The translations under genes were made by a program, and so were the position numbers. Below, piece after piece: positions 12,512 through 25,029 of a stretch of DNA of 64,000 nt (the first letter of the stretch is position 1; each line of letters begins with the position of its first letter). Source of the stretch: Megalopta genalis (taxonomy: Eukaryota; Arthropoda; Insecta; Hymenoptera; Halictidae); assembly GCF_051020955.1 (NCBI RefSeq), contig NC_135029.1, positions 5,412,001 through 5,476,000 on the forward strand, written 5' to 3'. The notes beneath the pieces were generated by a model. That model saw only the letters and a program-made list of their open reading frames with translations. It did not search any database and had not been told where the DNA came from.

Positions 12512-12702
12512 TAAACTGCAGATTTTCATTAAAAATAAAAATTGTGTGCTTTAATTGCATAACATAGGAGTCAAGTAGAATTTGATGTTTCTCTTTAAAT
12601 AAGTTTAGTAGAGTTGAACAAGCTCACCAGCACAAGTAGTGTTTTCGAATTCTAAATTGTACCCAACCATTTTTGTCATAAATTCGTCAAATCCGGAGTC
12701 TA
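12512..12702 (+). mobile_element. hAT-like MITE, copy 1 (old)
   Basis: The left end reads TAAACTGCAGATTTTCATTA, the family's TAGACTGCGGATTTTTATGC with changes. The right end carries GTCATAAATTCGTCAAATCC followed by GGAGTCTA. The two ends are inverted to each other, as in the better-preserved copy at 62.9 kb. The length of 191 bp fits the family (about 165-200 bp). No target duplication is left. It is non-coding. Confidence 0.6.
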
Positions 12703-14100
12703 GTTGCCATTTAATAGCGTGAATTTTTGCATCTGACCTTCTACCGCAAGTACACTGAATAAATTTTAGAAAATTGTTATAACCCTCAGATGATACCATA
12801 AAATTTTCTACGAAGTTTTTTGAAAACGAACATTTGCTGAAATGTATATCTCGACACTAGGTATACAGAACCTGTCAAAACGTCGGGGTCACTTAATTAT
12901 TTAATTTACGATTATTCAGATTGCAAACATGTACATGTTTTTTGCGCCCAAATGTTACAATATCATTTGCTAAAAATCAGAATAAATGTCTTATTGTTAT
13001 TTTCCTAAACTAATATAGAACAGCTGGTTTTTAATGCTCCGTAAATCTTGTGTTGAAACTGTTGGCAATCAAATACTGCTTCAGCATTTCATCCAACAAT
13101 GTATGTTACTTTGAACAGATCTCGACCCGAAGAAAGAAACCGATGATGCAGCACGAAAGTGTAGAGGTGTCCACTCCGGCTGATCAAAACGTCAGAAGCA
13201 ATCGTAGGAATTAGTCAGCGCGAGCGGAACGAGCGAAATAGAGGAGTGTGGCTGTTTCTTCAGTGATTTGCAATTGCTTTATCGCAGTTTCGGAACGGCA
13301 GTCCGAGCAGTGTAGGATGGAAGGGGCAGAGAGGGGAGATGGAATGATTCAATGTGGCCTAGATGCTTGCTGGCGATCGTCCAAATCACTTCTGGCCCCG
13401 GCAGAGTCGTCTCTACCCAAGTTCGGCCCGCGGACTTCTAAGGGCTATTTGTACTTAAGCGGGCCAGACGACGCGCGAGACGACCGGGAAAACATTTCGT
13501 TGGGAGTGCTCTCTCGCTTGAAACAATAAACGCTCCGTCCAATCGAGCGTGGAAGATAACGAGCGAGAGAAACGGCTGGGAGAAGAAAACCGTCGGAAAG
13601 AGTTGTTTGTTAGATTCCCGACGATCTCGTTGAATTGCGAGACCGGCGAAGTTTCCCCAGCGCCTTTGCTTCCGCGTCGAAAGATTTCCTAATAGATCTT
13701 AATAATGCACGTCCGGGACCTGCCTTCCCGCGTCCTTCCGACAAAGGAATATTAAGTTTTCAAGAACTACGGAAACTTTGGTATTTCCGCTTATGAGTAC
13801 TTAATTGAATTGTATTTACCGACAACCAGAAACCAACATGGAACGGGCATTACCTTCGCTTTCGGCGATGCTCGAGATTTTCTTTTCGGTTCCGAGCTTA
13901 ATGCGTCTTCCCGCGACTTGATTGCTACTAATACTCCTTAACATCGGTGCCATTCTTGTTCTAGGAGTTCAACTGTCTTGCTACGTAATCACACGGGAGT
14001 CTCGAAACCGCACTGCTTTCTGTAAGGCGACTATTGTCGAGTTTCGAGCAGTGTAAATCTTACATAAATTCGGTTAAATGACTGACTACATAGCCTACGT
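12703..14100. other. Spacer with GC-rich core (13130-13740)
   Basis: GC rises between about 13130 and 13740. The 93-codon frame at 13248-13529 has no recognised domain. No repeat partner was found. Confidence 0.4.
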
Positions 14101-15560
14101 CTATAACATTAAACCTACCGTTGGAACAACCGATTTCAAATTTTTTAGTTTAAAATCATTGGAATTCTGTGGAATCTTTCATGGTGAACATTGAATAAAT
14201 TCCTTAGTTGATGTGCATATTTAGAGTGGGAACGTTAACAAGTTAAAATAGTCTTGTCATTACACGTCTATCACTTTCAGCGTTCGATATTCATCGTTCG
14301 TCTCGGTGACAAATTTTCTCCGGTATGTGAAGTCGAAAACTGGAACAAGGTGTTCTCTGTTTTTTTTTTATCGTTTAATTTACAATCACCTGGGGAGAAT
14401 TGTTTTGTGACAAATGAAGAAGAAGAATTTGTCCGTACTTCTGGCATTAAGACAAATCTGCGCGAGCCATCGTTTCTATTATAGGTCAAACAACAACAAG
14501 ATTCTATCTTACGATGCAGTAAGAATTTTAAGATAACTGATCGGGTATTTTAAACCCCAAGATCGAAGCTACAACCGAGCCAGTAGTGAATAACATCGAA
14601 AATACGAGTTCTAACTCAAGCGTCTACAAGAGGCATGTCAATAAAATTCTGCAAAAGAAGACTGTTCGGTGCAAAACGATAGCGCAACGTACATTGAAAA
14701 ACCGAAGATTCCATGGGACTATCACCACGATCCTTTCGATACATCGATCATGCAAGCTGACGGAGACTAGTCTAAGGGGGAGAACAGGAGTTTCCGGGGA
14801 AGATCTTCGGCTCTGGTAAATTTATGAATCGCGGAAATAAAAGTTTCCAGCCCTCTTGATGGCATATAAATATCATCGCGTTATACGGTCCACATAAATC
14901 AAAGGCTAGGTATAACGTTTACGATTGATCTTCGGTGGATCGACGACCGGGGTTCCACGGCCATTAAATTACAGAGCAGTAAAGTCGACGACAGTTACAA
15001 TAAAACCGGCATTACGTGTTGCATTGACGTTTATTAAAGTTCGGCCGCGATTCGTCAGCAAGTTTTCCGGCGAGCGGTTAGGTGGGTTCAAAGGAAAGGG
15101 AAAAATGCGCGTGCAGGTGCGGGGGTGGCTCATGGGGGTGGGGGCGGGGGTGGAAGAAAAACGCGAAATTGCGAAATGCCGAAGTGCCAAGCCGGATGAC
15201 AAACGATTTAGGCGGAAACGCGGAATACGCTTTCCGGTTTTAGGATCACCGGCAGCTTGCATTTAGCACGCTTCGACTAACTTGGCTTCCACCTCATCAA
15301 TCTTAGGCCACTTGGGTAGCACTGGCAATTACAATATCGGCTTGCTCGACGAGAGTTTGAGGTTGCGGCCGAAAGGGGTGGTTCTTGGCACGCTAACCCG
15401 AGCCAAAGCTTCTGGCTCAGCTCGGCGGTGCCCCACCTGCCTAGGGAACATGTCCCACCTGTTGCGAGCGATCAGTCACTTGAGCCGTGGATTTGTTTAA
15501 ATCTTGATAACGTGGACCTCGTATCAGGTTAATTTCAATTCTCTCGAGAGACGGGATGGA
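14101..15560. other. Spacer with GC-rich core (14900-15500)
   Basis: Both strands are open at 14925-15266, so coding is not supported. Near 14111 the string ACATTAAACCTACCG resembles the terminus of the TTAA-MITE family seen at 34.7 and 40.5 kb, but no opposite end was found. The segment 14940-15090 mixes TTAAATTA/TTAT words with GC-rich DNA and could be regulatory. Confidence 0.4.
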
Positions 15561-18240
15561 ATATCGCGGCCTTTTCAACGGATTAACAGGTACTTCGGGC
15601 CCGATTCAATGAATCACAGCTGACTGCTCAATAATTGAAGGAGAATGGCGCTGATGTGATAGCGATAGCTACTCTAACCGCCCTGCTTTGCATTTCCAAG
15701 GCGATTCGAAGGTATATCGTGATCTAAGTCTCGTGGAGATAAACTCATAGTCCAATTGGACTCATTCGGGGTTGTATGGAATACTTTCAGTGAGAATTGA
15801 AATTATTGTGCAACGCAGCTTTTGTACAATTACTACATTTTTATCAGAAATTGATACTGTTGAGAAAGAAATGCCGGAGTCAAATGCTGGTGGAAAAGGT
15901 ATACGTTCTCAATCAACTCATGAGTTCATAAAGAAATAATTTTACTTTTTTCTATTGTATATGCTATTTAAAACTAAACCTACTGTTTCATATCTTTTAT
16001 TTTTAAATTGTTAGAATTATGCATATTTTTTTGTAGAACATGATCAAATAAATTTCTTTATTCAAGCATATGTTATAATATTAGCCAACGGTCTAAACAA
16101 ATATCGTATTGTCACAGATATGCAGCAACACGTGTTGGTCGGTTTTGGAGCTTGGTGACTTTTTGTTTTAATTCCAATCTTTCAAAATTAAATCAGGAAA
16201 GATCTTATTATTATCATAATTTTTACCTTGCTACCAAATTGATCGTTTTATATATTTAATTACACAAGACCTGCTCTAAATACGTAAAACATTCAGTAGT
16301 GATTTTTTGCTAATAAAGAAACAAACTGTATTTTAGAGTATATAACTGTATATAGTATATTTATACTACATTTATATTACACGTTAAATCTGTTTAACAC
16401 TAAACAGTTACACATTTTTTATTATAAAATTGTTGAAGCAATGAAGACTTATTGATAGTTAATACTTGAATATAATTCTTAGTTCAAGCATACATTACAA
16501 CAAAATGTATAAAATGTCTAAATAAATTTCAGTCTTGTATTTCTTATAAAAATAAATAAATAAATAACAAAAGTTTGAAAAAATACTGTAGAAATTATAC
16601 TTTAGATTTTTAGGAATATTTAACGACGTTTGCGTTTAGATCCCAAGAGATGAACGATGTAGGAACTTTCTATGTTAGTCATAAGAATCTGAGCAAATGG
16701 AACCGGCTACGAAAGAGAAAGAAAATTAATCTGGAGTCTGCGCTGTAAGATTTACAAATCTTTGCCGACACAAAAAAGATCCGAATGGCTTAAAGGGTTA
16801 ATTGTACGAAGCAAGATCTCGTCTCGTTCGTGTTTTACAGGAACGCTTATCCAGAGCTTCGAGGCAGAAGATGACCGTTGGAATTTATGGGGCCGTTAAA
16901 GCATCCCCTTTGGTCTCGTAAGCTTCTGCCCTACCACTTTCTTTTTTATGACTCCTACGTTAACACGTTTACCACTACATAGATCGTTTTATCACATCAT
17001 GTGAAACTATTTGCGAAATTCCGCGAATCTCTGTACACTCCAGTTACCGGAATTCAATCGGAAGCTTCGGCGTACAAAGAGTTCGACTTTATGATTTATT
17101 CGAAATAGAGAGAGATCTCGTCTTAATCTGTAATTGAAATTAACCACGTTTCGATCACAAAGCAATATATACGTATGTAAACATGCATTCACGCACAATT
17201 ATTTGTTCAAAATAGATATCGATATATTTTATAAATTAAATTAACTATATTTACACTGAAGTTATATGCGAAATTGTTTTATAGAATTCTGAATAAATAA
17301 ATTATAGAAACTGTCGTATAACGAAATTGTTATTAACATATTTTAGTACAAGTACTCTTATATTTTACTATCTCGAAAATGCCGTAAGTATAAAAGGGTC
17401 AGCAGCCTAGTAATATTTTATGCATACATACCATCGTTATTTTTAGTATATTCTACTATGGAATATTTCCTTCCGGCAGGGTTACGAGTCCCGGTAAATT
17501 TTATGTAAAATTATATTGATCCGAGCTTCATAAGATTTTTGGTATTGAACAATAAAAAGTTAATCATATAAGTTTATGATAACGATGTGACCTTTATGCA
17601 CATTTTGAGATCAGACATTTCAAGACGCAATTTACAATTTATTTGGTTAATTTTAATTAATTGTCGGAAAAGTTCCAAACTCTAATTAAAATATCGAGCA
17701 GGTTTCGTTCGTCCCACTTCTTAATAGTAAGTGCTCCTTCATAAAACTGGAGTTTAAGGAACCTCTGTAATTTATGCTAGTCTTGAGAATTTAACTGAGA
17801 AGTTAAGAAAATGAAGCAATTACTAAATTATTTCCATATTAAAACTTAACATTGCATTTATGTCTTTGTACTGAAAATTAAGAAATTTCAAATATGCACT
17901 GCATAGTATTATTTACATAGTGTATATTGTAATGATTTGTATTATAAGGTATGCTATACGTATTTATAAGGTACGTTAAACTATTAAAAAAAACATATGA
18001 CATTTTAGGAATTCGAATAACAAATTACATGTTAGAACTAACAAGTTGTATAATAAAAATTCCAAGAGGAGTATTTTCACATTGTATCAATTAAACGACG
18101 ATGCAGTACAGGATGTGTTTCAGAAACTCCGATATTGTTTGCGAAGTACTGCAGGGTTTCCTAAAATTAATAAGGCTTCTGAAAACTCAGAAGTGAGCAT
18201 CATGAACTATGTACAAGTTCTTCCATTCTTGACATGCGCC
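15561..18240. other. AT-rich desert
   Basis: Very AT-rich, with a short AAAT run near 16549-16566 and TATA-rich palindromic words near 16337-16371. No coding frame or element boundary is supported. Confidence 0.5.
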
Positions 18241-19987
18241 GCGTAGTTTGCACCGATAACAATCTGCCGGAGTTTCGTCCGGACAACAGTTTCGTTTCCG
18301 GTTTATGCTCCGGATACCAATTAGTTACGAGCATCACGAATGACTTCCTCCTAATTAACAAAGTTTTGTTTATCGATCACATGGAGAAAAGGAATAGACG
18401 CGGAGATTACGAATGATTAGGCTCTTCGGAGCAACAACATTCGCTTCGTCGTAATTGGCCGCGTCGATGTTGAATTCAGCTTCAATTAGTCGATCATCGA
18501 TAACTAAGTTGAATTTGGTACATAATTTATTTTTCAAAATTAAAATATTTGAATTTTTCAAAAGTAAAATCATTGCAACGTTCTTTGATGATTATTAAAA
18601 TGGTTTAAAAATAAGAATATATGTTAAAATTTTAGAAATTGTTCTTAATGTTACTAATATAACATCATTGCAGTATCCTCGTCTAATAATGAATTCAACA
18701 TATTGCTATATATTTTAATGTTGACTATAAAATACAACAGATACGATATTTATTTTTCCGAACAAAAATATCGATGATATTTTATAGCTACGAAAAAAAT
18801 TGTTTTTTTCACAGCAAAAGTTTTGATTGCGTACTTTCGTTTAGACATTGTCTCATGTCAAGCAAATCGTTCATGCTCTTATGAGTTATTTTGTGCACGC
18901 GATTTTAATGACAATTTATGTATCAAGCTAGTTTTCAGAAGCAATTATACCGCCATTATGGTAAGACTTTGTATTCCTTTCGAAAGCTTATTCAATATCT
19001 GTAAGCTCTCGTGATAATTGTTTCTGCGCAAGGTAATAAGGGAGAAATAAAAATACGCGTATCCGTTAGAATCATATGTATCCGGTGTAATTGAATCTTG
19101 TACGGTATGATGCGTTATAATTGAAATTAGTTATGGAGAATCCCGGGTGAAGTTGCAGCCCCGAAGCCGTACACGCTACCTGATCGCATTTATTTAACGA
19201 AATTCCACGAGTTCTGAAATATTTCATCCGGCCGGCACTCGATAACGGAGTTATTTAATCGATCACGTATCGCATTACTAATTGAAATGTTACTAATTGC
19301 CATAAACCGGGCCCGCGCACGACGTGCAAAGTTTAATCGGATTTCGAGAAATTTTCATTGGCCTTTCCCGGGCTCCAGAAAACGTTCCGATCAATCTGTC
19401 GGCGAGCCAGGATAATTGAGTTTGACGAAAAGTCTACTTTCAAGGAAGGTCTAGGCCCGATATGGGGCGTGTCTTTAATGGCGGCTGTTGTTAGCTGTAA
19501 CCCCCGTAATCAACCGTGATGCTGAACTCCGACAGGTTTGACAAAACCTGTTCTTCTAAGGGATAACGTGATTAAAAAGTTTACCGTTCGTTCGCAGGGT
19601 TACGTAGTCTCTATCGTGCCTGACGAGAACCGATGGATTATCGATAGCGATAATGTACCACGGCGGAAGAGGCAAGCAACTGCCTTTCAAGCTCTAACAT
19701 AACTCGTAATTGACCTACATTTCCGGATGACTGATTTCCGTTTTATAAAATCACGGTGAATTGTAAATTCCATTCGAATGCAACAGCGTTGAGCTTTATA
19801 GGCGAAATACACTGTAGATTGTGGATAATTATTTATCGTTCACTGGTATATGTGTGATAAATGTGTGTCGTATTCGATGTACGTAGAACGTTATTGTTAC
19901 GTTATTACACTTTTTCTAACCGCATTCTTGCGTAATAAACTTGTCAAATAATTCAAACTTTGTAATCAATAGTATAAAACGATTACG

Positions 19988-20012
19988 TATATATATATAT
20001 ATATATATATAT
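19988..20012. repeat. (TA)n microsatellite
   Basis: Uninterrupted TA dinucleotide run of about 25 bases. Confidence 0.9.
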
Positions 20013-20870
20013 TGTGTGTTTAGTTTTATTCATTGAATTATTATCTATTTAACATACGCATGTTATAAATCGCTGCTATTAACAAATATCGAGTCAAATG
20101 ATAAAATTGAAATGAAAAATTGAATTACCTATACACACTTGAAGTAAAATGCTGATTTTAATCCAAATTTATGCAATCTATATTATTTAGATACATAAGT
20201 GGTTAACGTTATATATTATTTTTTGTCTACTTACTTACTCGAAACACAGGTGGCCGATATTTAATGTTTATGTTTCCAAAAATTATTTTATAAAATTATG
20301 TGCATAAAGATATTCATTTCTTTATATTCACTTACGAATTTTCTATTTTAAATATAAGATAAATAATATAGGCAAATTAGAGTTCAAGAACAGTTTAATA
20401 TTTGTATTTATTTCAGCTACAAGAAACATGATATGAAATTATTATGCAGACAAGAAAATTAGACAACGAAACTTTCCATTACGCGTAGTTTTAAGAAAAT
20501 GACTGAAATAAACACTCGAAGATAGTATCTCGAGCAATAAGACGGTGTCAACAAGGAAAATTGTTCGAGCATAGTATAAGCGGATGCGTCAAAATGTAAA
20601 CTCCTTACGCAGACATCTGGAAATTATTCTGTCTGAGGAAGGATGAAAATTTAAAGGTTTCAAGAATTCCCCCGGAACTACAAACAACATCATAAGACGT
20701 ACGCTGGTCCTATGCTACTCGCAAAGTAGTTCGTAACGTTGTTTTTTTATGACGTCGTATTTCTTGTATACTTGTGACACACTGACGCGCACTTTTGCTA
20801 TTAAGACGCCGGTCCCGTGTTGCGTAACACAAAAACACATCGTCGGCTGTGACAAACGAAATGAAACTAT

Positions 20871-20943
20871 GAAAGAAAGAAAGAAAGGACGAAAGTAAGA
20901 AAGAAAGAAAGAAAGAAAGGACGAAAGTAAGAAAGAAAGAAAG
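20871..20943. repeat. (GAAA)n array with higher-order repeat
   Basis: GAAA tetramers are interrupted twice by the same GGACGAAAGTAAG variant block. This shows that a unit of about 28-32 bases was itself duplicated. Confidence 0.85.
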
Positions 20944-22486
20944 CAGAAAATACGATATCGTCGGTTTCCTTCATATAGCAATAAAACAATAGCACGTTCG
21001 AGAAGACAAATAAATTTATAGGCAATCTCGTCAATGTCCATTAATGGATCTCCGTGGATCCTTTCTGGGATCCGTGGCAGGACACAATGTATAGAGTGAT
21101 GCGACACGGATCGGCAAAGGGGACCAAACGAATTGGTAGCACGTAGCATAAAGTCGTAAAACTCGACTTACGGCAAGTCGTAACGCAAAATCTTTCGTCC
21201 ATTTTTTTCCCTCTCATAATTGGAGCTGTTTCGTCGGAGATAAAAATTAAGCTTGTAATAAGAAAAGCTGGGGAAGCCAGCTTAAGCATTCGTTTGACCT
21301 CCGCCGGGTCCTCCGTTTAATGCCGTCATTTTTATTGAAAATATTCAAGCTGTCTGATTAACTAATAAAAAAAGGCACACGGTTGGTAAGACCCTCGGAA
21401 CTGCGAACGATAAATACCGTGCAAGTTCTGCGACAAGAAATTCTAGGCTCATCTTAATGGCACAATAAAACTCTTGCGGCTTAATTCCAGGCTTTACACG
21501 ACACGACCAGATGACGCCCAGGTATTTTGTTTTATTCACACCGAGCCGAAGTAAAAGTTTCTTCTTCCGATACGATCGCCTCGCGAAACTCAGCCAGTTT
21601 CGGCAATTCCAAAATTTATGTTTATACTACGTTTGGAAATTACATCGCTTGAGTTTATTAAACCAGGATAAGTATTTTTAATGCACAGATGAAAGGAGCA
21701 ATTTTTATCGCACTCGATGATATCATATAACGATTGTTAGAATGTGAGCAAAATATTCTATCGACATTTCAGCATTTGCGTTTAGATCGATGACAATTTT
21801 TCCAATATGCTCCGTCATTGGGATGTATCATATTTTAGTGTCATAATTACACCAAAAAGTTGTTCGTGTGATAACTAAAAAGGGAGACAGTATATTAATT
21901 CTTAGAATTTGTTACAATATTTATTGTCAGTAAAGTTGAAATGTTTTCGAAGTGATTCATTTTTTCGGTCATGTAACGGTGAATTGAAATGCAGGTAAAC
22001 AATATTTAATTTAACATCTGATGTCAGAATACAAATTAAGTATTATTCATTAAAAGTAAAGTAAAACGACTACCAATGAAATGTTTTAATCGTTATTAAC
22101 GTTTATTGATGTTTTATCAATGGTTATTAATGTTTTAATTGTCTCATGGAAACATTAATTTGACTGTAACAGAAACGAATATTAAATACTTTAGTTGTCA
22201 TAATGAAAATATCTGCATCGTTTGTGAGAAACAGAAATTCAATAAAAATAAATCTTTTAACATAAATTGAAAATGGTGTGACAATATTATTAAATCCTTC
22301 TTATGCCCTCACAATTTATCCTCACAGTATAGTTATGACAATAGAAGAGAAGTATTATCTTATGAATATTTACTTTCTCCAATAAACACAGATCTACGAT
22401 AAATCAGACTCGCTAAAAAATTATCAACAACAAAGTAATTCTATTAATCCTGGTCAGGAGGTAAATCCCACGGGAAGGAGTTAATC

Positions 22487-22594
22487 ATGGAAACGGCGTC
22501 AAGTACTGCATATATGTATTTCCCACCGAGATATCGCGTCCCCATAAAGGATAACAAGTGGCATAATTCAGTTCAAGCAGTTCATCGGACATAG
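22487..22594 (+). other. Short open frame upstream of the 22.8 kb frame
   Basis: ATG at 22487 to TAG at 22592-22594 gives 35 codons (begins METASSTAYMYFPPRYRV). Its composition is protein-like rather than low complexity, and it lies about 170 bases upstream of the candidate frame at 22767 in an otherwise AT-rich stretch. No function or family is recognised, and a frame this short can arise by chance. Confidence 0.15.
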
Positions 22595-22766
22595 ACGTCG
22601 ACGCTGTTGAAAAAAAGAAGAAAACAATTTGTTTCATTGTAATCCGTTTGCCATGGCCGGTGATAAAATAAATCTATAGCTTGTTTTGCTTTCGTACTCG
22701 TCGGTAGCTCGTACCAGCCATCCCCTGTATTCGCCTTTTTCTACGGCAGACCTTGGTTATTGGTAG

Positions 22767-23182
22767 CTTGCCGGTATCTCGGACCAAGCTACGCCATCGT
22801 TGCTCCACTGCGGTGATATACAGCATAAAACCGCGAGAGAAATACTATCTTCATTGTCTAAATGGCTGCCGATAAAGCAACCCGAGTTTACTGCGGACGA
22901 GATTGTATTTATCATCTCGGAATGTCAGCCAACAACGCACACATTATGTACCTTACGGGGCCGGCTATCTAAGATACGTTCGTCTATCTTCGAAGAAAAA
23001 TGGATTATGCCTTTTTGGAGCGCTGAAACAAAAGAAAGAATTGGACTCCCCGAACTCCCGATGATATATCCGAAAGAAAAACATGCTTCCCCCGCGATCA
23101 TGGTAGCAATAATAATAGCTGCGATACTATTTCCACTGGAGAAGATAATAGATGGACAGGCATTTGATACGGGATATTAATA
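22767..23182 (+). CDS. Candidate uncharacterised protein or exon
   Basis: After an in-frame TAG at 22764 the frame stays open to TAA at about 23178, roughly 137 codons. No ATG lies near the 5' edge, so it would have to be a downstream exon, start internally, or be a relic. The peptide looks globular: Trp at SKWLPIK, an acidic FTADEIVFII stretch, paired Cys (SECQPTTHTLC), and a late hydrophobic segment (AIMVAIIIAAILF) before a short tail. The minus strand carries no comparable long frame here, unlike the GC-rich patches. AATAAA overlaps the stop codon near 23179-23184. I do not recognise the family. Alternatives are chance, or a fragment of a decayed mobile or viral gene. Confidence 0.25.
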
Positions 23183-23184
23183 AA

Positions 23185-24726
23185 CTTGTTTTAATAGATT
23201 TGTTCCAGCCGTTGGACGTTTATTAATCATTTCGAAACGCCGTTAAATGCCTGATGAATTATACTCGGTGTAGTCGTGCTCGTTATTCAAGTATTATCAT
23301 TAAATAAGTATTACAATGATATAGATATTTGACTATTTGCTTGCTTGCGCATAATAATTATGTATCTTGTAGCTAGACGATAATGATTCGACTCAAATTT
23401 AATACTTTATTGATAGCGAAGTAATTGAATATTGAAGTTCGACTTAATTACTGAGCAAATGGTAATAAGGCAGTATAAGAATAATAACAAGTAAATGTTT
23501 CTAAATGGTAGAAAATTGTTCGATTGTATTACATCATTATCTAATGAGAATGTTAGTTGAGAAACCATTCGAATTTTACAGGGAAAAAGTATCAGGAAAA
23601 TAGCCTATTTCTAATAATAATAATAGGAAGAAAAAATTCGAATAGAAGTAAATGTAGACAAATCAATTTATAGTTGAACAAATACCTCGCAGAAAATACT
23701 ACATTAATCATAGTTAGCACAATATCAACAAGTCAGTTCTTAGTACATTTATAAATGAATATTTTCGTTGCTCGTCTTACTTGGCACCACACACACACAC
23801 ACAAGTCTAGATGTTTGAATAAAATACATAACGGCTTAAACATTTCGTTCATTACTCAAGACGTTTGCATGAAATTTGTACATTGCAAACGCTGCGTATA
23901 ATCATTGTATACGCGTAAAAATTAAGTATTTCATATCTCAAATTGTATTTGCCCAAATAGTTGCTTGGGACTATCGCGTGACTCGTATCGAGCAATTGAG
24001 AAAAATCGGTTACAAGCATCGGCTAAAAAATCCAGGCCGCTCGAACGTGTCATAATTTCCCATAAAGCCATTTCGAAGAGGCCGCGCGTACAAATACTTG
24101 TTTCTAGCGTGCGTATTTTCGGGCAGGTAACTTGTAACGTTACGAAATGGAATAGATAGGCGTTACGTGGACGTTTCGGCCGCAAAAGAGAATACGTGCG
24201 AGTTTAATACAAAATTTAGCAGGATACCCTGGCCTGTGCGGCTTTATTTTCTTCTCTGCGGGAGAAAAGGTTGTGGTCACGTGCCGAGGAAAATGCCGGG
24301 CACGACCATCCACCGGCGACCAAAGAAGGATTCTATGCTTGAGCGAGCACACGCACGGCCAAACCTTTCATTCCACGTACGACGAATAGATCTGCAAGCT
24401 CTATTAAATCGTGATTTGCAGGGGTAACTCGATTCGTAGCGGAGAGTTCAAACCCGGGATAAGATTTCCTTCCGCAAGAGGTAGCCCGCTCTATTTATGG
24501 CTCATACATTCTCAACGCAACGCCCTCGCGGCAACACCACTGAAATTTATAGATTACTGGATTATTAGTGAGCCGACTTTTTTCAAAATTCGACGCACGG
24601 CAAAGCTTTTTCTAACACGTGGACACAGTTTTTCGTCCGATCGTGGGAACGGAGGACAGAACGAACTTTTTGACGCTCAATTTATCGTGTGGACCAAAAT
24701 GACCGGTCTCACAATTTTGATTTTGA
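23185..24726. other. Spacer, no gene seen
   Basis: AT-rich, with a CA dinucleotide run at 23788-23803 and a GC-richer stretch at 23950-24680 whose frames are open on both strands. No recognisable protein. Confidence 0.45.
23788..23803. repeat. (CA)n microsatellite
   Basis: Perfect CA dinucleotide run. Confidence 0.85.
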
Positions 24727-25025
24727 CTCTTTGCACTCGAATGTTGCCGATATAGCGACAATATGTATTCCTGTCAAAGTGGCAGTTCGTTTTAATTATT
24801 ATTTTCTTCTCCATACGGTAAGGTTATCATGTGAAATACAAAAACGGAAATATAAAATCTGTTATTTATAATTCCTGTAAAATTGCACAACACTATAACG
24901 ATTTTTATCTCAATTCGACTTTGTATCGCAAAATCACAGTTTTTGCAAAGTTTTTTCCAAGTTGCCAGTAGTTAAGAAGTCTTGTGAGAAAAATACTAAC
25001 AGAGAAATCTTCCAAGTGCTAAGGG
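24727..25025. mobile_element. TTAA-type MITE, about 300 bp
   Basis: The right end, on the opposite strand, reads CCCTTAGCACTTGGAA next to TTAA at 25026-25029. The left end reads CTCTTTGCACTCGAAT next to TTGA at 24723-24726, a mutated target. The pairing is imperfect (about 11 of 16), so this is an older insertion. The interior is AT-rich and non-coding. Confidence 0.55.
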
Positions 25026-25029
25026 TTAA

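Larger units (their letters stand above)
18241..22440. other. AT-rich DNA with a mixed-composition block at 19140-19720
   Basis: Mostly AT-rich. The block 19140-19720 is GC-richer and dense in TTAATCG, TAATTG and TTATTTAA words. It has no open frame of note, so a noncoding regulatory element is a possibility. Short degenerate repeats of TTATTAACG/TTATTAATG type lie at about 22078-22141. Confidence 0.4.

Noticed and set aside
14111..14250. Possible third copy of the CACTAAACCTACC TTAA-MITE
   Set aside because: Only one end-like string is visible; the opposite end and TTAA are missing.
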